Shown one piece after another: positions 8,283 through 17,770 of a stretch of DNA of 35,546 nucleotides. The notes beneath the pieces are model-generated. The model searched no databases and was not told the DNA's origin. It saw only the letters and a list, made by a program, of their open reading frames with translations. The stretch is from Treponema sp. Lineage in GTDB: Bacteria; Spirochaetota; Spirochaetia; Treponematales; Breznakiellaceae. The stretch lies in NCBI GenBank assembly GCA_031270205.1, contig JAISYA010000131.1, positions 1-35,546 of the forward strand. Direction: 5' to 3'. The translations under genes were made by a program, and so were the position numbers. Positions within the stretch are counted from its first letter, which is position 1. Every line of letters starts with the position of its first letter.

Positions 8283-9248
8283 TTACTTTTTCTGAACCAG
8301 ATGCAGGGCGAAGCCGAGTATCTCTTCTTTGCAGTACAGCGCCGCCAGATTGCCTTTAGCGTCTTTTTTGGCGCTTGCGTGATCAAGGGCGACGCCGTTC
8401 CGCTCAAGATATGCCGCCGCCCGGTGAATGCTGTTGGTCCCGATAGCGATGTGGCCGTGGGTCCCCGGCGCGGCCTGCTTTACGATTTCGATATTGTTCC
8501 CGGCAAAGACCGAAGAGTTTCCGTCTTTCACGATGAAGCCGAACAGGGTGTTGAAAAGGGCGGCGGCCTTGCTTGCCGCTTCTTCCCCTCCGGCATTGAC
8601 GCCGATATGGGCCACTTCCAGGCCCAAAAGGTTCAGCACCGCTTCCCGCGACAACGCGCTGATTTTCTCGAAGTCGCCCGAATTGATAAGGTCCGCGCCC
8701 GCCATCCAGGAGCCGCCGCAGGCGTGGATTTTTTCGTAGGCGATGTACTTTTCGATGTTTCCCGCGTTGATTCCGCCTGTGGGCATGAACTTGAGGGTAG
8801 GGTAGGGGGCGGCGATGGCCTTGATGTAATCCAGCCCGCCCGCCTGCTCGGCGGGGAAGAACTTCACCACCTCAAGGCCGAACTCCAGGGCCTGTTCAAT
8901 GTCCGAGGGGTTGGAACAGCCGGGCGTAACGGGGATTCCCCTGGACACGCAGTGCGACACCACTTTGGGGTTAAGCCCCGGGCTGACGATAAACTTCGCC
9001 CCGGCCCCGACGGCCCGGTCAACCTGATCGACGCTGAGTACCGTGCCCGCGCCCAGCAGAATCCCCGGTACTTCCTTTGAAATTCGCCGTATCGCCTCTT
9101 CCCCCTGGGCGGTCCTGAACGTTATTTCCGCGCAGGGAATTCCACCGGCAATCAGGGCCCCGGCCAGGGGAACCGCTTTTTCCACATCGTCAATTTTGAT
9201 CACCGGCACAATACCGATTTTCCCCAGTTCTTCCAAAACCGCGTTCAT
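8283..9248 (-). CDS. eda: KDPG/KHG aldolase with C-terminal VOC (glyoxalase-like) extension
   Basis: GIVPVIKIDDVEKAVPLAGALIAGGIPCAEITFRT...GAGTV...FIVSPGLNP...VTPGCSNPSDIEQALEFGLEVVKFFPAEQAGG. About 110 further residues starting LEVAHIGVNAGGEEAASKAAALFNTLFGF. The start at 9248 has a good RBS (ggagggttgtATG); the ORF extends to 9314. Confidence 0.88.
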   Translation of the reverse strand: MNAVLEELGKIGIVPVIKIDDVEKAVPLAGALIAGGIPCAEITFRTAQGEEAIRRISKEVPGILLGAGTVLSVDQVDRAVGAGAKFIVSPGLNPKVVSHCVSRGIPVTPGCSNPSDIEQALEFGLEVVKFFPAEQAGGLDYIKAIAAPYPTLKFMPTGGINAGNIEKYIAYEKIHACGGSWMAGADLINSGDFEKISALSREAVLNLLGLEVAHIGVNAGGEEAASKAAALFNTLFGFIVKDGNSSVFAGNNIEIVKQAAPGTHGHIAIGTNSIHRAAAYLERNGVALDHASAKKDAKGNLAALYCKEEILGFALHLVQKK

Positions 9249-9430
9249 ACAACCCTCCGTCAATACATCCTGTACAGTGATTTCCAAATTAACCCAAATC
9301 CCGTTAAAATTCAAGGCGAGACTGGCAGCTTATCGTTCAGCTTGACAGAGTATAGAATAAATATCTAAATTAAGCATTACGGCCCGAACTGCGGGTTTTA
9401 GGCTGCTTAAAACACGATTCAAGAGGTATC

Positions 9431-10105
9431 ATGATCAGGCTGATCAGTTTTCTTGGAAATCCGGGACCGGAATATGCCCGTAACCGGCACAATGCAGGAC
9501 GGCTGCTCGCGGAGGCGTCCCCCTTTTTTTCGCGCCTTGACTGGCGGAAGAAATACAAAGGCCGTTATACCGCCGTGGCCGGGGAGCGGGTCCTTGCCGC
9601 CCTTCCGCATGAGTGGCCGGTGAAACCGGCCTCGCCGGCGCCGCCGGTCCTGCCGGACAAGTTCCATTTCCTCATGCCCGAAATGTATATGAACCTGTCG
9701 GGAGAATCGATTTTTGCCGCCGCCGCCTTCCTTAAAATAAAACCGGAAGAGATTCTGCTGGTCCATGACGAGCTTGAGATACCCCTGGGCGCCGTCTCGC
9801 TGAAATTTTCGGGCGGCCTTGGCGGGCATAACGGCCTTCGTTCAATGAAAGCCCGCTTTGGCAGCGCCGATTTCTGGCGGCTGCGGATCGGAATCGGGCG
9901 GCCGGACGGACGGCGGCCCGGGGAAGGCGGGTCTGCGGGAAGCGGCAGGGGGATTGCCGATTGGCTGCTCTCCGATTTTAGCGCCCCGGAAATGGAGGAG
10001 CTTGCCCCGGTACTGGAAGCCGGCGCGGATCTTTTGCTGCGCGTTATGGCAGGCGATCCGGAAACGTTCCTGCCCGAATGGAAAAAGAAAAAAATTGCGA
10101 ATTAA
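9431..10105 (+). CDS. pth: Peptidyl-tRNA hydrolase
   Basis: LISFLGNPGPEYARNRHNAGRLL, MPEMYMNLSGES, LVHDELEIPLGAVSLKFSGGLGGHNGLRSM...FWRLRIGIGRP. Confidence 0.93.
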   Translation: MIRLISFLGNPGPEYARNRHNAGRLLAEASPFFSRLDWRKKYKGRYTAVAGERVLAALPHEWPVKPASPAPPVLPDKFHFLMPEMYMNLSGESIFAAAAFLKIKPEEILLVHDELEIPLGAVSLKFSGGLGGHNGLRSMKARFGSADFWRLRIGIGRPDGRRPGEGGSAGSGRGIADWLLSDFSAPEMEELAPVLEAGADLLLRVMAGDPETFLPEWKKKKIAN

Positions 10106-10115
10106 AGAGGACGCA

Positions 10116-10943
10116 GTGAGTGTAAGTGAAACTTTTCAGTCGTTATACGATGTAGTGGTCCGCCTGCGGAGTCCCGGCGGCTGCCCCTGGGACCGGGAAC
10201 AAAACCCCTCGACGCTGCGGGGTGACTTAATTGAGGAAACCTACGAATGTGTGGAGGCCATTGACGAAAAAGATCCCGCCCACATCGCCGAAGAGTTAGG
10301 CGACATTTTTTTGCTGGTAACCATGCTTTCGTACATGCACGAGGAAGCGGGCCTTTTCACCGTGGCCGACGTGCTGACGGGCATTGTGGAAAAACTGATC
10401 CGCCGCCATCCCCATGTATTCGGCGAGTTACAGCCCGGGGCGGATTCGGAAGGCTTAACTTCCGCCCAGGTTCTGGACAACTGGGCCAAAATCAAGGTGG
10501 AGCAGGAAGGCCGCCGTCCGAAAAACTCGATACTTGACGAGGTCAGCTCCGGCCTGCCGCCGCTGGACCGGGCATGGAAACTTCAGAAAAAAGCCGCCAG
10601 GGCCGGTTTTGACTGGCCCGGCATTGAGGGGGTAATCGGGAAAATCAGGGAAGAACTTGACGAAGCGCGTGAGGCCGCCGGTGATGCCGGGCATAACGGA
10701 ATGGCGTCTAACGAAAAGGTCGAGGAAGAACTGGGGGACCTGCTTTTTTCGGTGGTCAACCTCTGCCGTTATCTCAAAGTAGAACCGTCGGTGGCCCTGC
10801 GCCGCACGAACAGCAAATTCGCCGGGCGCTTCAAGTATGTGGAACAGCAGATGAAAGCCGCTGGACAGGAAATGAAAAAAGAAAACCTCGATACCATGGA
10901 CCGGTACTGGAATGAGGCAAAGGACAGGCATGACCATAGATGA
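10116..10943 (+). CDS. mazG: MazG nucleotide pyrophosphohydrolase
   Basis: LRSPGGCPWDREQNPSTLRGDLIEETYECVEAID...EELGDIFLLV and a second EELGDLLFSVVNLCRY. GTG start inferred at 10116, in frame with the longer ORF 9858-10943. Confidence 0.9.
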   Translation: MSVSETFQSLYDVVVRLRSPGGCPWDREQNPSTLRGDLIEETYECVEAIDEKDPAHIAEELGDIFLLVTMLSYMHEEAGLFTVADVLTGIVEKLIRRHPHVFGELQPGADSEGLTSAQVLDNWAKIKVEQEGRRPKNSILDEVSSGLPPLDRAWKLQKKAARAGFDWPGIEGVIGKIREELDEAREAAGDAGHNGMASNEKVEEELGDLLFSVVNLCRYLKVEPSVALRRTNSKFAGRFKYVEQQMKAAGQEMKKENLDTMDRYWNEAKDRHDHR

Positions 10944-11050
10944 AACCGCCGAAGCGCTGAACCCCCAAAGCAGCGCATAAAAGACTGGCAAGGGCCGGTA
11001 TAAAGCCGGTTTCAAATTTTCTGAAATATATGGTACATTATGGCAGGGAG

Positions 11051-11716
11051 ATGAAAATGACCGAGGATAAAAAAAAGCAAATTATAAGCCGGGTGGATCA
11101 TACCCTGCTCAAGGCAATGGCAACATGGGAGCAGATTGACACCCTTTGCAGGGAGGCCGTTCAGTATAAGACCGCTTCCGTGTGCATCCCTCCTTCTTAT
11201 GTGAAACGGGCGGCGGAAGCCTACGGCGGGGGGCTGGTGATCTGTACGGTTATCGGATTTCCCCTGGGCTACAGCAGCATTGAAACAAAGGTCTTTGAGG
11301 CTGAGGACGCCATAGGGAAGGGCGCGGCGGAAATTGATATGGTTATCAATATCGGAGATGTAAAAAACCGCGCGTGGGATTTGGTGGAACAGGAATTGGC
11401 CGCCCTGCGCGGGGCGGTCCGGGGCAAAATATTGAAAGTCATCGTTGAGACCTGCTATCTGGAACAGGCGGAAAAAATCGAACTTTGCCGGCTGGTCAGC
11501 GAAAGCGGCGCCGATTTTATCAAGACTTCCACCGGCTTCGGAACCGGAGGGGCCACTCTGGAAGATATTGCCCTGCTGCGGGCACACATAGGCAAGAATG
11601 TCCGTATCAAGGCTGCGGGAGGGATGCGTTCCGCCGGGGATCACGAGGCGTTTTTCGATGCCGGCGCGGACAGGCTCGGCTCCAGCTCCGCTATCGAAGC
11701 CCTGTACGGGACCTGA
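11051..11716 (+). CDS. deoC: Deoxyribose-phosphate aldolase
   Basis: RVDHTLLKAMATWEQIDTLCREA...SVCIPPSYV...VIGFPLGYSS...KVIVETCYL...GADFIKTSTGFGTGGATLEDI...IKAAGGMRS. Confidence 0.94.
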   Translation: MKMTEDKKKQIISRVDHTLLKAMATWEQIDTLCREAVQYKTASVCIPPSYVKRAAEAYGGGLVICTVIGFPLGYSSIETKVFEAEDAIGKGAAEIDMVINIGDVKNRAWDLVEQELAALRGAVRGKILKVIVETCYLEQAEKIELCRLVSESGADFIKTSTGFGTGGATLEDIALLRAHIGKNVRIKAAGGMRSAGDHEAFFDAGADRLGSSSAIEALYGT

Positions 11717-11723
11717 GGCCGGT

Positions 11724-13124
11724 TCATTTCGCGTAACCGGAAACTGCTGTCTTTCCCCGCCTTAAAAACTTTCCCCGCCCTGCCTTTCCGCGGAACACGC
11801 CGTTACGCGCTATCACCTCTCCGCGTGAAATCGTGCAGACCGGCCAGCCCTGAACCTCAAATCCCTCGTAGGCGGTATAATCCACATTTTCATGGAGCAT
11901 TTTTTTACTTAACGTCACCCTTTTATCAGGATCGATGATCACTATATCCGCGTCGGATCCCGGCGCGATCAGGCCCTTTTGGGGATAAAAACCGAAAAGC
12001 CGCGCGGGGTTGGCGCAGCAGAGATCGGTAAAACGCCGCAGGCTTATCCTTTTTTTTGCCACGCCTTCGCTGTACATGAGGGGAATGCGCTCTTCAATGC
12101 CCGGCGCGCCGCTGGGGCATTTGGTAAAATCATCCCTGCCCATCATCTTCTGGGTTTCAAAAAAGAACGGACAGTGATCGGTGGCGACCGTGTCGATGTC
12201 CGACTCAAGTCCCCTCCAAAGCGATTCCTGATCCGCGCTCGTCCGCAGCGGCGGACACATAATGTATTTGAGTCCCTCATTGCCCGGGGCATTGTAGCGG
12301 TTCTCGTCGAGTAACAGGTACTGGGGACAGGTTTCGGCCCAAATGTTTTGCTGCCCTTCGCGGCGGGCGGCATTGATAAATTCCAGCCCCTGCCTGTTAC
12401 TCAAATGGACAATATACAGGGGAGCGTTACCCGCCATTCGGGCAAAAAGTATCATTCGATTTATCGCCTCCGCCTCACATTCGGCGGGACGGGAAAGCGG
12501 ATGAAACCGCGGCTCCGTTTTTCCACTGGTCCTGAATTCTTCCCGCAGCAGATTGATCACCCCGTCATTTTCAGGATGAACGGTAATCAGCACTCCCAGT
12601 TCCTTTGCCCGCCGCAGAATCCGAAACACATCCGCATCGGAAAGTTTGAAGCCGTAGGTAAGGTATACCTTATAGCTGGTGATCCCCTCACCGGCCAGCA
12701 TCTCCATCATTGCAAGCACATTCTCATCGACATGTTGAATAACCCCGTGGAAACCGTAATCGATAACCGCCTTGCCTCCGGCAAAGCCGTGGTACTGCCT
12801 GATCTGATGATCGAGACCGCAGCCCGCCGGCCCGAAAGCGGGATGATCCACGATAGTGGTAGTTCCCCCGCAGGCGGCGGCTATCGTGCCGGTATAAAAA
12901 TCATCACTGGCAACGGCAATCCCCACATCGAGATTCAGGTGGGTATGCACATCAACGCCGCCGGGAATAACAATTTTGCCGGCGGCGTCAATAATTTCGG
13001 CGTCCGCTCCAGGACAGAGATTATTCCCGATGCGTGTTATTTTTTCACCTTCACAGAGCACATCGCAGACGCTTTCGGCGTTTTCAGCAACTGTCAGACC
13101 GTTTTTTATCAAGAGACTTTTCAT
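11724..13124 (-). CDS. Dihydropyrimidinase / D-hydantoinase-like amidohydrolase
   Basis: Metal-site motifs GGVDVHTHLNLD, TSYKVYLTYGF (carbamylated Lys), ITVHPEND, LYIVHLSN, TVATDHCPF all present. Confidence 0.9.
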   Translation of the reverse strand: MKSLLIKNGLTVAENAESVCDVLCEGEKITRIGNNLCPGADAEIIDAAGKIVIPGGVDVHTHLNLDVGIAVASDDFYTGTIAAACGGTTTIVDHPAFGPAGCGLDHQIRQYHGFAGGKAVIDYGFHGVIQHVDENVLAMMEMLAGEGITSYKVYLTYGFKLSDADVFRILRRAKELGVLITVHPENDGVINLLREEFRTSGKTEPRFHPLSRPAECEAEAINRMILFARMAGNAPLYIVHLSNRQGLEFINAARREGQQNIWAETCPQYLLLDENRYNAPGNEGLKYIMCPPLRTSADQESLWRGLESDIDTVATDHCPFFFETQKMMGRDDFTKCPSGAPGIEERIPLMYSEGVAKKRISLRRFTDLCCANPARLFGFYPQKGLIAPGSDADIVIIDPDKRVTLSKKMLHENVDYTAYEGFEVQGWPVCTISRGEVIARNGVFRGKAGRGKFLRRGKTAVSGYAK

Positions 13125-13138
13125 ATCTTTATTATACC

Positions 13139-13176
13139 TGAGGCTACTCCAAAATTGAAGTTTTGGAGCAGCCTCA
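13139..13176. repeat. 37-bp palindromic dispersed repeat, copy 1
   Basis: TGAGGCT-a-CTCCAAAA-ttgaag-TTTTGGAG-c-AGCCTCA. Its reverse complement aligns to 29148-29184 at 31/37 by eye. Confidence 0.65.
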
Positions 13177-13283
13177 CCTTATAATTTTTCCTGCCCGGTC
13201 CCTTTAACGGAGATAAAAACAAGCGCGCCTGACTTCCCCAATAGCGGCGAATCCGCCCGCCAAAGCGGTCAGGTGGAAAGCCC

Positions 13284-14276
13284 CTAAGCCCGGCCGGTAC
13301 GTTTGCGGTCGATGAGTACCGCTATGATGATGATCGCGCCTTTAACAACCTGTTTATAGAAGGCGTTGACTTCCAGCAGGTCCATGCCGTTGTTAATAAC
13401 GCCCAGCAGCAACGCGCCGATAACCATGTCGCTGATGTTTCCGATGCCGCCGGAGAAGCTGACCCCGCCGATGATGCAGCCGGCGATGGCGTCAAGCTCG
13501 TAGCCCGATGCGAAGGTCGGCGCGGCGGATTTTATCCGTCCGGCAAAAATGGTACCGGCAACGCCGAGCAGTACGCCTTCAATCAGATACGCCTTTATCT
13601 TGACCAAATCCACGTTGATCCCCGCCGCCCGGGCCGCCTCTTCGTTGCTGCCCACCGCGTAGATGTGACGCCCCAGGGGCCGCTTATTGAGGATGTACCA
13701 GGCGATAATGATCACTATGGCGTAGATAATGACCGGCCAGGGCACTGGCCCCAGAGAGGCCGTACCAAAAAAGTTGAAGCTGTCGGGAAAGTTGGCGACC
13801 GGCATACCGTGGGCAAAGATCAGGGCAAGGCCGCGGCCTATAGACATGGTACCCATGGTCACGATAAACGCGGGAATCCGCGCCTTGGCGATGATGCTGC
13901 CCGCGAAAAGGGCGACGAGCGATGCGGTAACAATACCGACCAGAAAGCCGACGCCGGCGGGGAGATTCAAACCGTAAGCCCCGGAAGAAACCGAGAGGCC
14001 CGCCAGGATACCCACCAGGGCGAGGGTGGAACCAAGTCCCAAATCAATACAGTTCATAATGATAAGGAATCCGATTCCGATGGTGGCGATGCCGATACAG
14101 GAAACCTGCCTGAGTACGGTGATAAGGTTTGACACCCTGAGAAAATTCGGACGGGCAATGGAAAGAAGAAGCACAATAAAAAAGAACCCGATAAGTATCC
14201 CGTGATCCCGAATGAACTGCCTATAGTCAAAAGTTTTAATTCTTTGCGACATTGTCCCTGTAACGTTATCCGCCAT
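13284..14276 (-). CDS. CUT2/ribose-type ABC transporter permease (RbsC-like)
   Basis: GIATIGIGFLIIMNCIDLGLGSTLALVGILAG, GRHIYAVGSNEEAARAAGINV, AGRIKSAAPTFASGYELDAIAGCIIGGVSFSGG. Confidence 0.94.
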   Translation of the reverse strand: MADNVTGTMSQRIKTFDYRQFIRDHGILIGFFFIVLLLSIARPNFLRVSNLITVLRQVSCIGIATIGIGFLIIMNCIDLGLGSTLALVGILAGLSVSSGAYGLNLPAGVGFLVGIVTASLVALFAGSIIAKARIPAFIVTMGTMSIGRGLALIFAHGMPVANFPDSFNFFGTASLGPVPWPVIIYAIVIIIAWYILNKRPLGRHIYAVGSNEEAARAAGINVDLVKIKAYLIEGVLLGVAGTIFAGRIKSAAPTFASGYELDAIAGCIIGGVSFSGGIGNISDMVIGALLLGVINNGMDLLEVNAFYKQVVKGAIIIIAVLIDRKRTGRA

Positions 14277-15784
14277 TATTGCGCCTCCATTGCGGCCGTC
14301 TTAACCGCCAGTTCCATAATTTTATCCGCAGTCGCTTCACTGCGATCCAGTATGCCGGTCTGTACTCCTTCATGCAGCACCAAAATCCGGTCACTCATGC
14401 CAAGAATCTCAGGCAGCTCGGAAGAAACCATGATAACCGCCTTTCCGGTTCCGGCCAGGACCGACATGAGGCGGTGTATTTCCGATTTTGTCTTGACATC
14501 AATACCCCTCGTCGGTTCGTCCAGAATGATAATTTCCGGATCGGCGTTAAGCACTCTTGAAACCGCCACCTTCTGCTGGTTACCGCCGGAAAGGTTTTTG
14601 CAGGTCTGGGAAAGGCCGGAATATTTTATTTCCAGTTTTTTGGCGTACTCCTCAAAATAGCGCCGCTCCAGGCTTGTTTTGATGCCGATGCCGGACATAC
14701 ATTTTTTTAGGGCTGACATGAGCACATTGTCTTTGATAGACAGCTTGAGAAACACCCCGTTTTTTTTACGGTCCTCCGGCACCATCGCGATACCCCGCTT
14801 TATGGCGTCGCCGGGTATGCGGTTTACGATTTTCCGCCCGTGGAGGTAAATGTCCCCCCTGCTCGGCCTGCGCGCACCTATAATGGTTTCCACCAGCTCG
14901 GTACGGCCCGCGCCCATCAGCCCCGCTATGCCGAGTATCTCCCCCCGGCGGAGATCAAAATTGACATTCTCGAATTTCCCGTCTACGGTGAGGCCCTTAA
15001 CCTGAAGCATCACGTCGCCGATTTTACATTCCTGCTTGGGGAAAAGCTCGTTGACTTCCCGGTCCACCATCATGCGGATAAGGTCTTTTTCCGAAACATC
15101 CGCGACCCTGCCGCTATGGATCAATTTTCCGTCACGCAAAACCGTAACCGATTCGCAGACGCTGTAAATTTCTTCCATCTTGTGCGAGATATATACAATG
15201 CACTTGTCCTGATCCCGCAGGATACGCACCATTTGCAGCAAATTTTCAATTTCATTTTTACTCAGAGCCGAAGTGGGCTCGTCCATAATTATGATTTTGG
15301 CGTTAAGCGATATTGCCTTGATAATTTCCACGAGTTGATGTTTGGCGACCGTAAGGTCCCGGATTTTTGTCTTTGGATCCAGATCCACGCCGAGTTCTTT
15401 CAAGAGCGCAAGCGAGTCGGCGTACATTTTTTTGAAATCCACCGCGCCGGTTTTTGTCCTGGGTTCCCTGCCGAGGTATATGTTTTCCATTACCGAAAGG
15501 ACTTTCACCTGGTTAAATTCCTGAAAGATCATACTGACGCCCGCTTCCTGGGCTTCCTTTACGGTCTTTAAATTCACTCTTTGACCCTGAAGGAGTATCT
15601 CCCCTTCATCGCTCTGGTATAAACCGATTAAAATCTTCATCAATGTGGATTTTCCGGCGCCGTTTTCACCTACCAAAGCGTGCACTTCTTTCCGGCGCAG
15701 GGTAAGGCTCACATCATCCAGAGCCTGGACCCCGCCGAACCGCTTGCGAATATTTTTCATTTCAAGGATCACATCATCTTCCAC
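14276..15784 (-). CDS. CUT2/ribose-type ABC transporter ATPase (RbsA-like, two ABC domains)
   Basis: Walker [26 protein letters not shown], second domain [41 protein letters not shown]. Confidence 0.96.
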   Translation of the reverse strand: MEDDVILEMKNIRKRFGGVQALDDVSLTLRRKEVHALVGENGAGKSTLMKILIGLYQSDEGEILLQGQRVNLKTVKEAQEAGVSMIFQEFNQVKVLSVMENIYLGREPRTKTGAVDFKKMYADSLALLKELGVDLDPKTKIRDLTVAKHQLVEIIKAISLNAKIIIMDEPTSALSKNEIENLLQMVRILRDQDKCIVYISHKMEEIYSVCESVTVLRDGKLIHSGRVADVSEKDLIRMMVDREVNELFPKQECKIGDVMLQVKGLTVDGKFENVNFDLRRGEILGIAGLMGAGRTELVETIIGARRPSRGDIYLHGRKIVNRIPGDAIKRGIAMVPEDRKKNGVFLKLSIKDNVLMSALKKCMSGIGIKTSLERRYFEEYAKKLEIKYSGLSQTCKNLSGGNQQKVAVSRVLNADPEIIILDEPTRGIDVKTKSEIHRLMSVLAGTGKAVIMVSSELPEILGMSDRILVLHEGVQTGILDRSEATADKIMELAVKTAAMEAQ

Positions 15785-15862
15785 AGACGCCTCCTGACTC
15801 TATTTTTCACATTCAAACAAACACGCTGCCGTAAGCGGCGGCGAGACACAAAGCCCGCCGCC

Positions 15863-15894
15863 AATCTCCTGAAACCCGGAGGTTTCAGGAGATT
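15863..15894. other. Intercistronic stem-loop between binding-protein and ATPase genes
   Basis: AATCTCCTGAAAC (15863-15875), CCGGAG, GTTTCAGGAGATT (15882-15894): perfect 13-bp stem. Confidence 0.65.
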
Positions 15895-15910
15895 CCTTAA
15901 GTACAAACTG

Positions 15911-16918
15911 TTAGAAAAATTTCGCGGAGAGCGCGTTACGGGCGTTGGCCTTGGCAATGTACTCATCCACATTCTCTTTGGTGACTGTCTGGAAGGGGAC
16001 GAGCACATCCTTAACCGGTTTGCCGTTGGCGGCGTCAATGGCTACCTTGAGGGCGGTTTCACCCTGGACGATTCCGTCCTGCCAGATGGTATTGTCCACC
16101 ACGCCCGCCTTGATTTTTTCAAGTACCGGCATGTCGGCGTCGATTCCACTGAGCAGGATCTTGCCCTGCAGTCCCGCGTTTTCCACCGCGGTGATTGCGC
16201 CTACCAGGATACAGTCCGCGTGGGCGGCGATCATGTCGATGCCGGGATCATCTCCCTTGCGGTAGGTCTGAATCCAGTTTTCCACGAGCTGGAGGGCCTT
16301 GTCGCCGGACCAGTCGGCGGTATTCTGCACAACCAGCGTGGCGTTTGGATTCTTCGCCAGCTCTTCCTTATAGGCCTGCTCGCGGAGTATCTGGGCGGAA
16401 TGGCCGAGCACCGCGTTGATGTAGGCGACGCGGGGTTTCGCCGGGCCGGCCTTGAAAAGCCGTTCAAACTGGAGCCTGCCGGATTCCACATCGTCGGAGC
16501 CTACAAAAGCGGTTTCGTTCGGGCTGCTTGTCCTCTGGCTCAAGGTGATCACCGGAATACCCGCCTTGTACGCGGCTTCCACCGCGGCGGCGCTCTGGAC
16601 CTGGTCCACCGTGTTCAAAATGATCGCCTTGGCGCCTTCGGAAATGGCGGTCTCCACCTGGCGCAGTTGGTTGGAAGCGTCATCGTCGGCGAACACAACC
16701 CTGAGTTTTATATTGGCGGGTTTCTGTGTTTCCATGTACTGATTCATTGCCGCCACCTGGTAACGGACAAAACCGCTCTGATTTCCCTGCATACAGGCAT
16801 AAATCAGAATGTCGCCAGATCCCCCCGCCTTCTGTCCGCCGGCCTGCACGCTCATGGCAGCCAGGCAGAACACCACGAGCGTTACCACGATCTTGTGGAA
16901 TGTTAGGTTCTTCTTCAT
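15911..16918 (-). CDS. CUT2/ribose-type ABC transporter periplasmic binding protein (RbsB-like)
   Basis: Signal peptide MKKNLTFHKIVVTLVVFCLAAMSVQAGG. Then RQVETAISEGAKAIILNTVDQVQSAAAVEAAYKAGIPVITLSQ, typical Peripla_BP_4. Confidence 0.92.
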   Translation of the reverse strand: MKKNLTFHKIVVTLVVFCLAAMSVQAGGQKAGGSGDILIYACMQGNQSGFVRYQVAAMNQYMETQKPANIKLRVVFADDDASNQLRQVETAISEGAKAIILNTVDQVQSAAAVEAAYKAGIPVITLSQRTSSPNETAFVGSDDVESGRLQFERLFKAGPAKPRVAYINAVLGHSAQILREQAYKEELAKNPNATLVVQNTADWSGDKALQLVENWIQTYRKGDDPGIDMIAAHADCILVGAITAVENAGLQGKILLSGIDADMPVLEKIKAGVVDNTIWQDGIVQGETALKVAIDAANGKPVKDVLVPFQTVTKENVDEYIAKANARNALSAKFF

Positions 16919-17026
16919 AGCATTTCCTCCAAAAGAAAATTTGCCGTTCTTTGCGGCTGAACGGCTTTTATATTTTCACTTGCCTGTACCGGCAAGCGCC
17001 GCGCAAATTACTCCGCGTTATGCGGA

Positions 17027-17770
17027 TCACATGGTCATGCCGCCGTCCACGGACAGCACGGTACCCGTACAAAAACCGGCGTTTATTAAATAGAAAATTC
17101 CGTCCGCGATTTCTTCGGAAGTTCCGAAGCGGCCCATCGGCTGCCGGGCGATAAATTCCTTTTTTGTCTGTTCATAATTTTCAAATTTCGCCAGACGGCT
17201 GTCCAGCGAAGGGGTAAAGGTAGTGCCGGGACACACGCAGTTAACCCGTACTCCCTTGTCTATCAGGTCAACAGCCATGGACCGGGTAAGGGAAAGCGCC
17301 GCCCCCTTGGACGCGGTATAGGCAAAACGATCCTTTACCCCTTTAAGGGCAACCGACGAAGCGACGTTAATAATCACCCCTTTCCGTTCAGCAAGATACG
17401 GAATGCACGCCTGGGACAGCAGAAACAGCCCTGTTATATTGATATTCATAGTCGTTTCCCAATCTTCCCGCGTGGTGGTTTCAATGGTTCCGGGAAGGAC
17501 CACCCCGGCGTTATTCACCAGGATATCAACGCCCCCGAAAGTTTTTACCGTTTCCCCAACAATCCTCGCCACGTCTTCTTTTTTGGAGACATCTCCGCGG
17601 ACAAAAAGCGCCTTGCCCCCCGCCTGTTGTATTTTTTCCGCCGCCGAAGCGCCGGAATTGGTCACTGAATTACAGCAGACCGCTATTCCCGCCCGGCCCA
17701 ATTGCAGGGCCAGGGCTTCTCCTATTCCCTTCCCTGCGCCGGTAACAATCGCCGCTTTGCCGTTGCTCAT
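17027..17770 (-). CDS. Short-chain dehydrogenase/reductase
   Basis: VTGAGKGIGEALALQLG (TGxxxGIG), VDILVNNAGVV, FAYTASKGAALSLTRSMA (YxxxK), CTGTVLSVDGGMTM. Confidence 0.93.
   Translation of the reverse strand: MSNGKAAIVTGAGKGIGEALALQLGRAGIAVCCNSVTNSGASAAEKIQQAGGKALFVRGDVSKKEDVARIVGETVKTFGGVDILVNNAGVVLPGTIETTTREDWETTMNINITGLFLLSQACIPYLAERKGVIINVASSVALKGVKDRFAYTASKGAALSLTRSMAVDLIDKGVRVNCVCPGTTFTPSLDSRLAKFENYEQTKKEFIARQPMGRFGTSEEIADGIFYLINAGFCTGTVLSVDGGMTM

Noticed and set aside
12348-13184. Plus-strand 278-aa ORF
   Set aside because: Antisense to the dihydropyrimidinase gene, with no domain motif.
15680-16906. Plus-strand 408-aa ORF opposite the binding-protein gene
   Set aside because: Shadow ORF antisense to a well-supported CUT2 binding-protein CDS. 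Its translation shows no recognisable family motif, and GC-rich codon bias explains its length.
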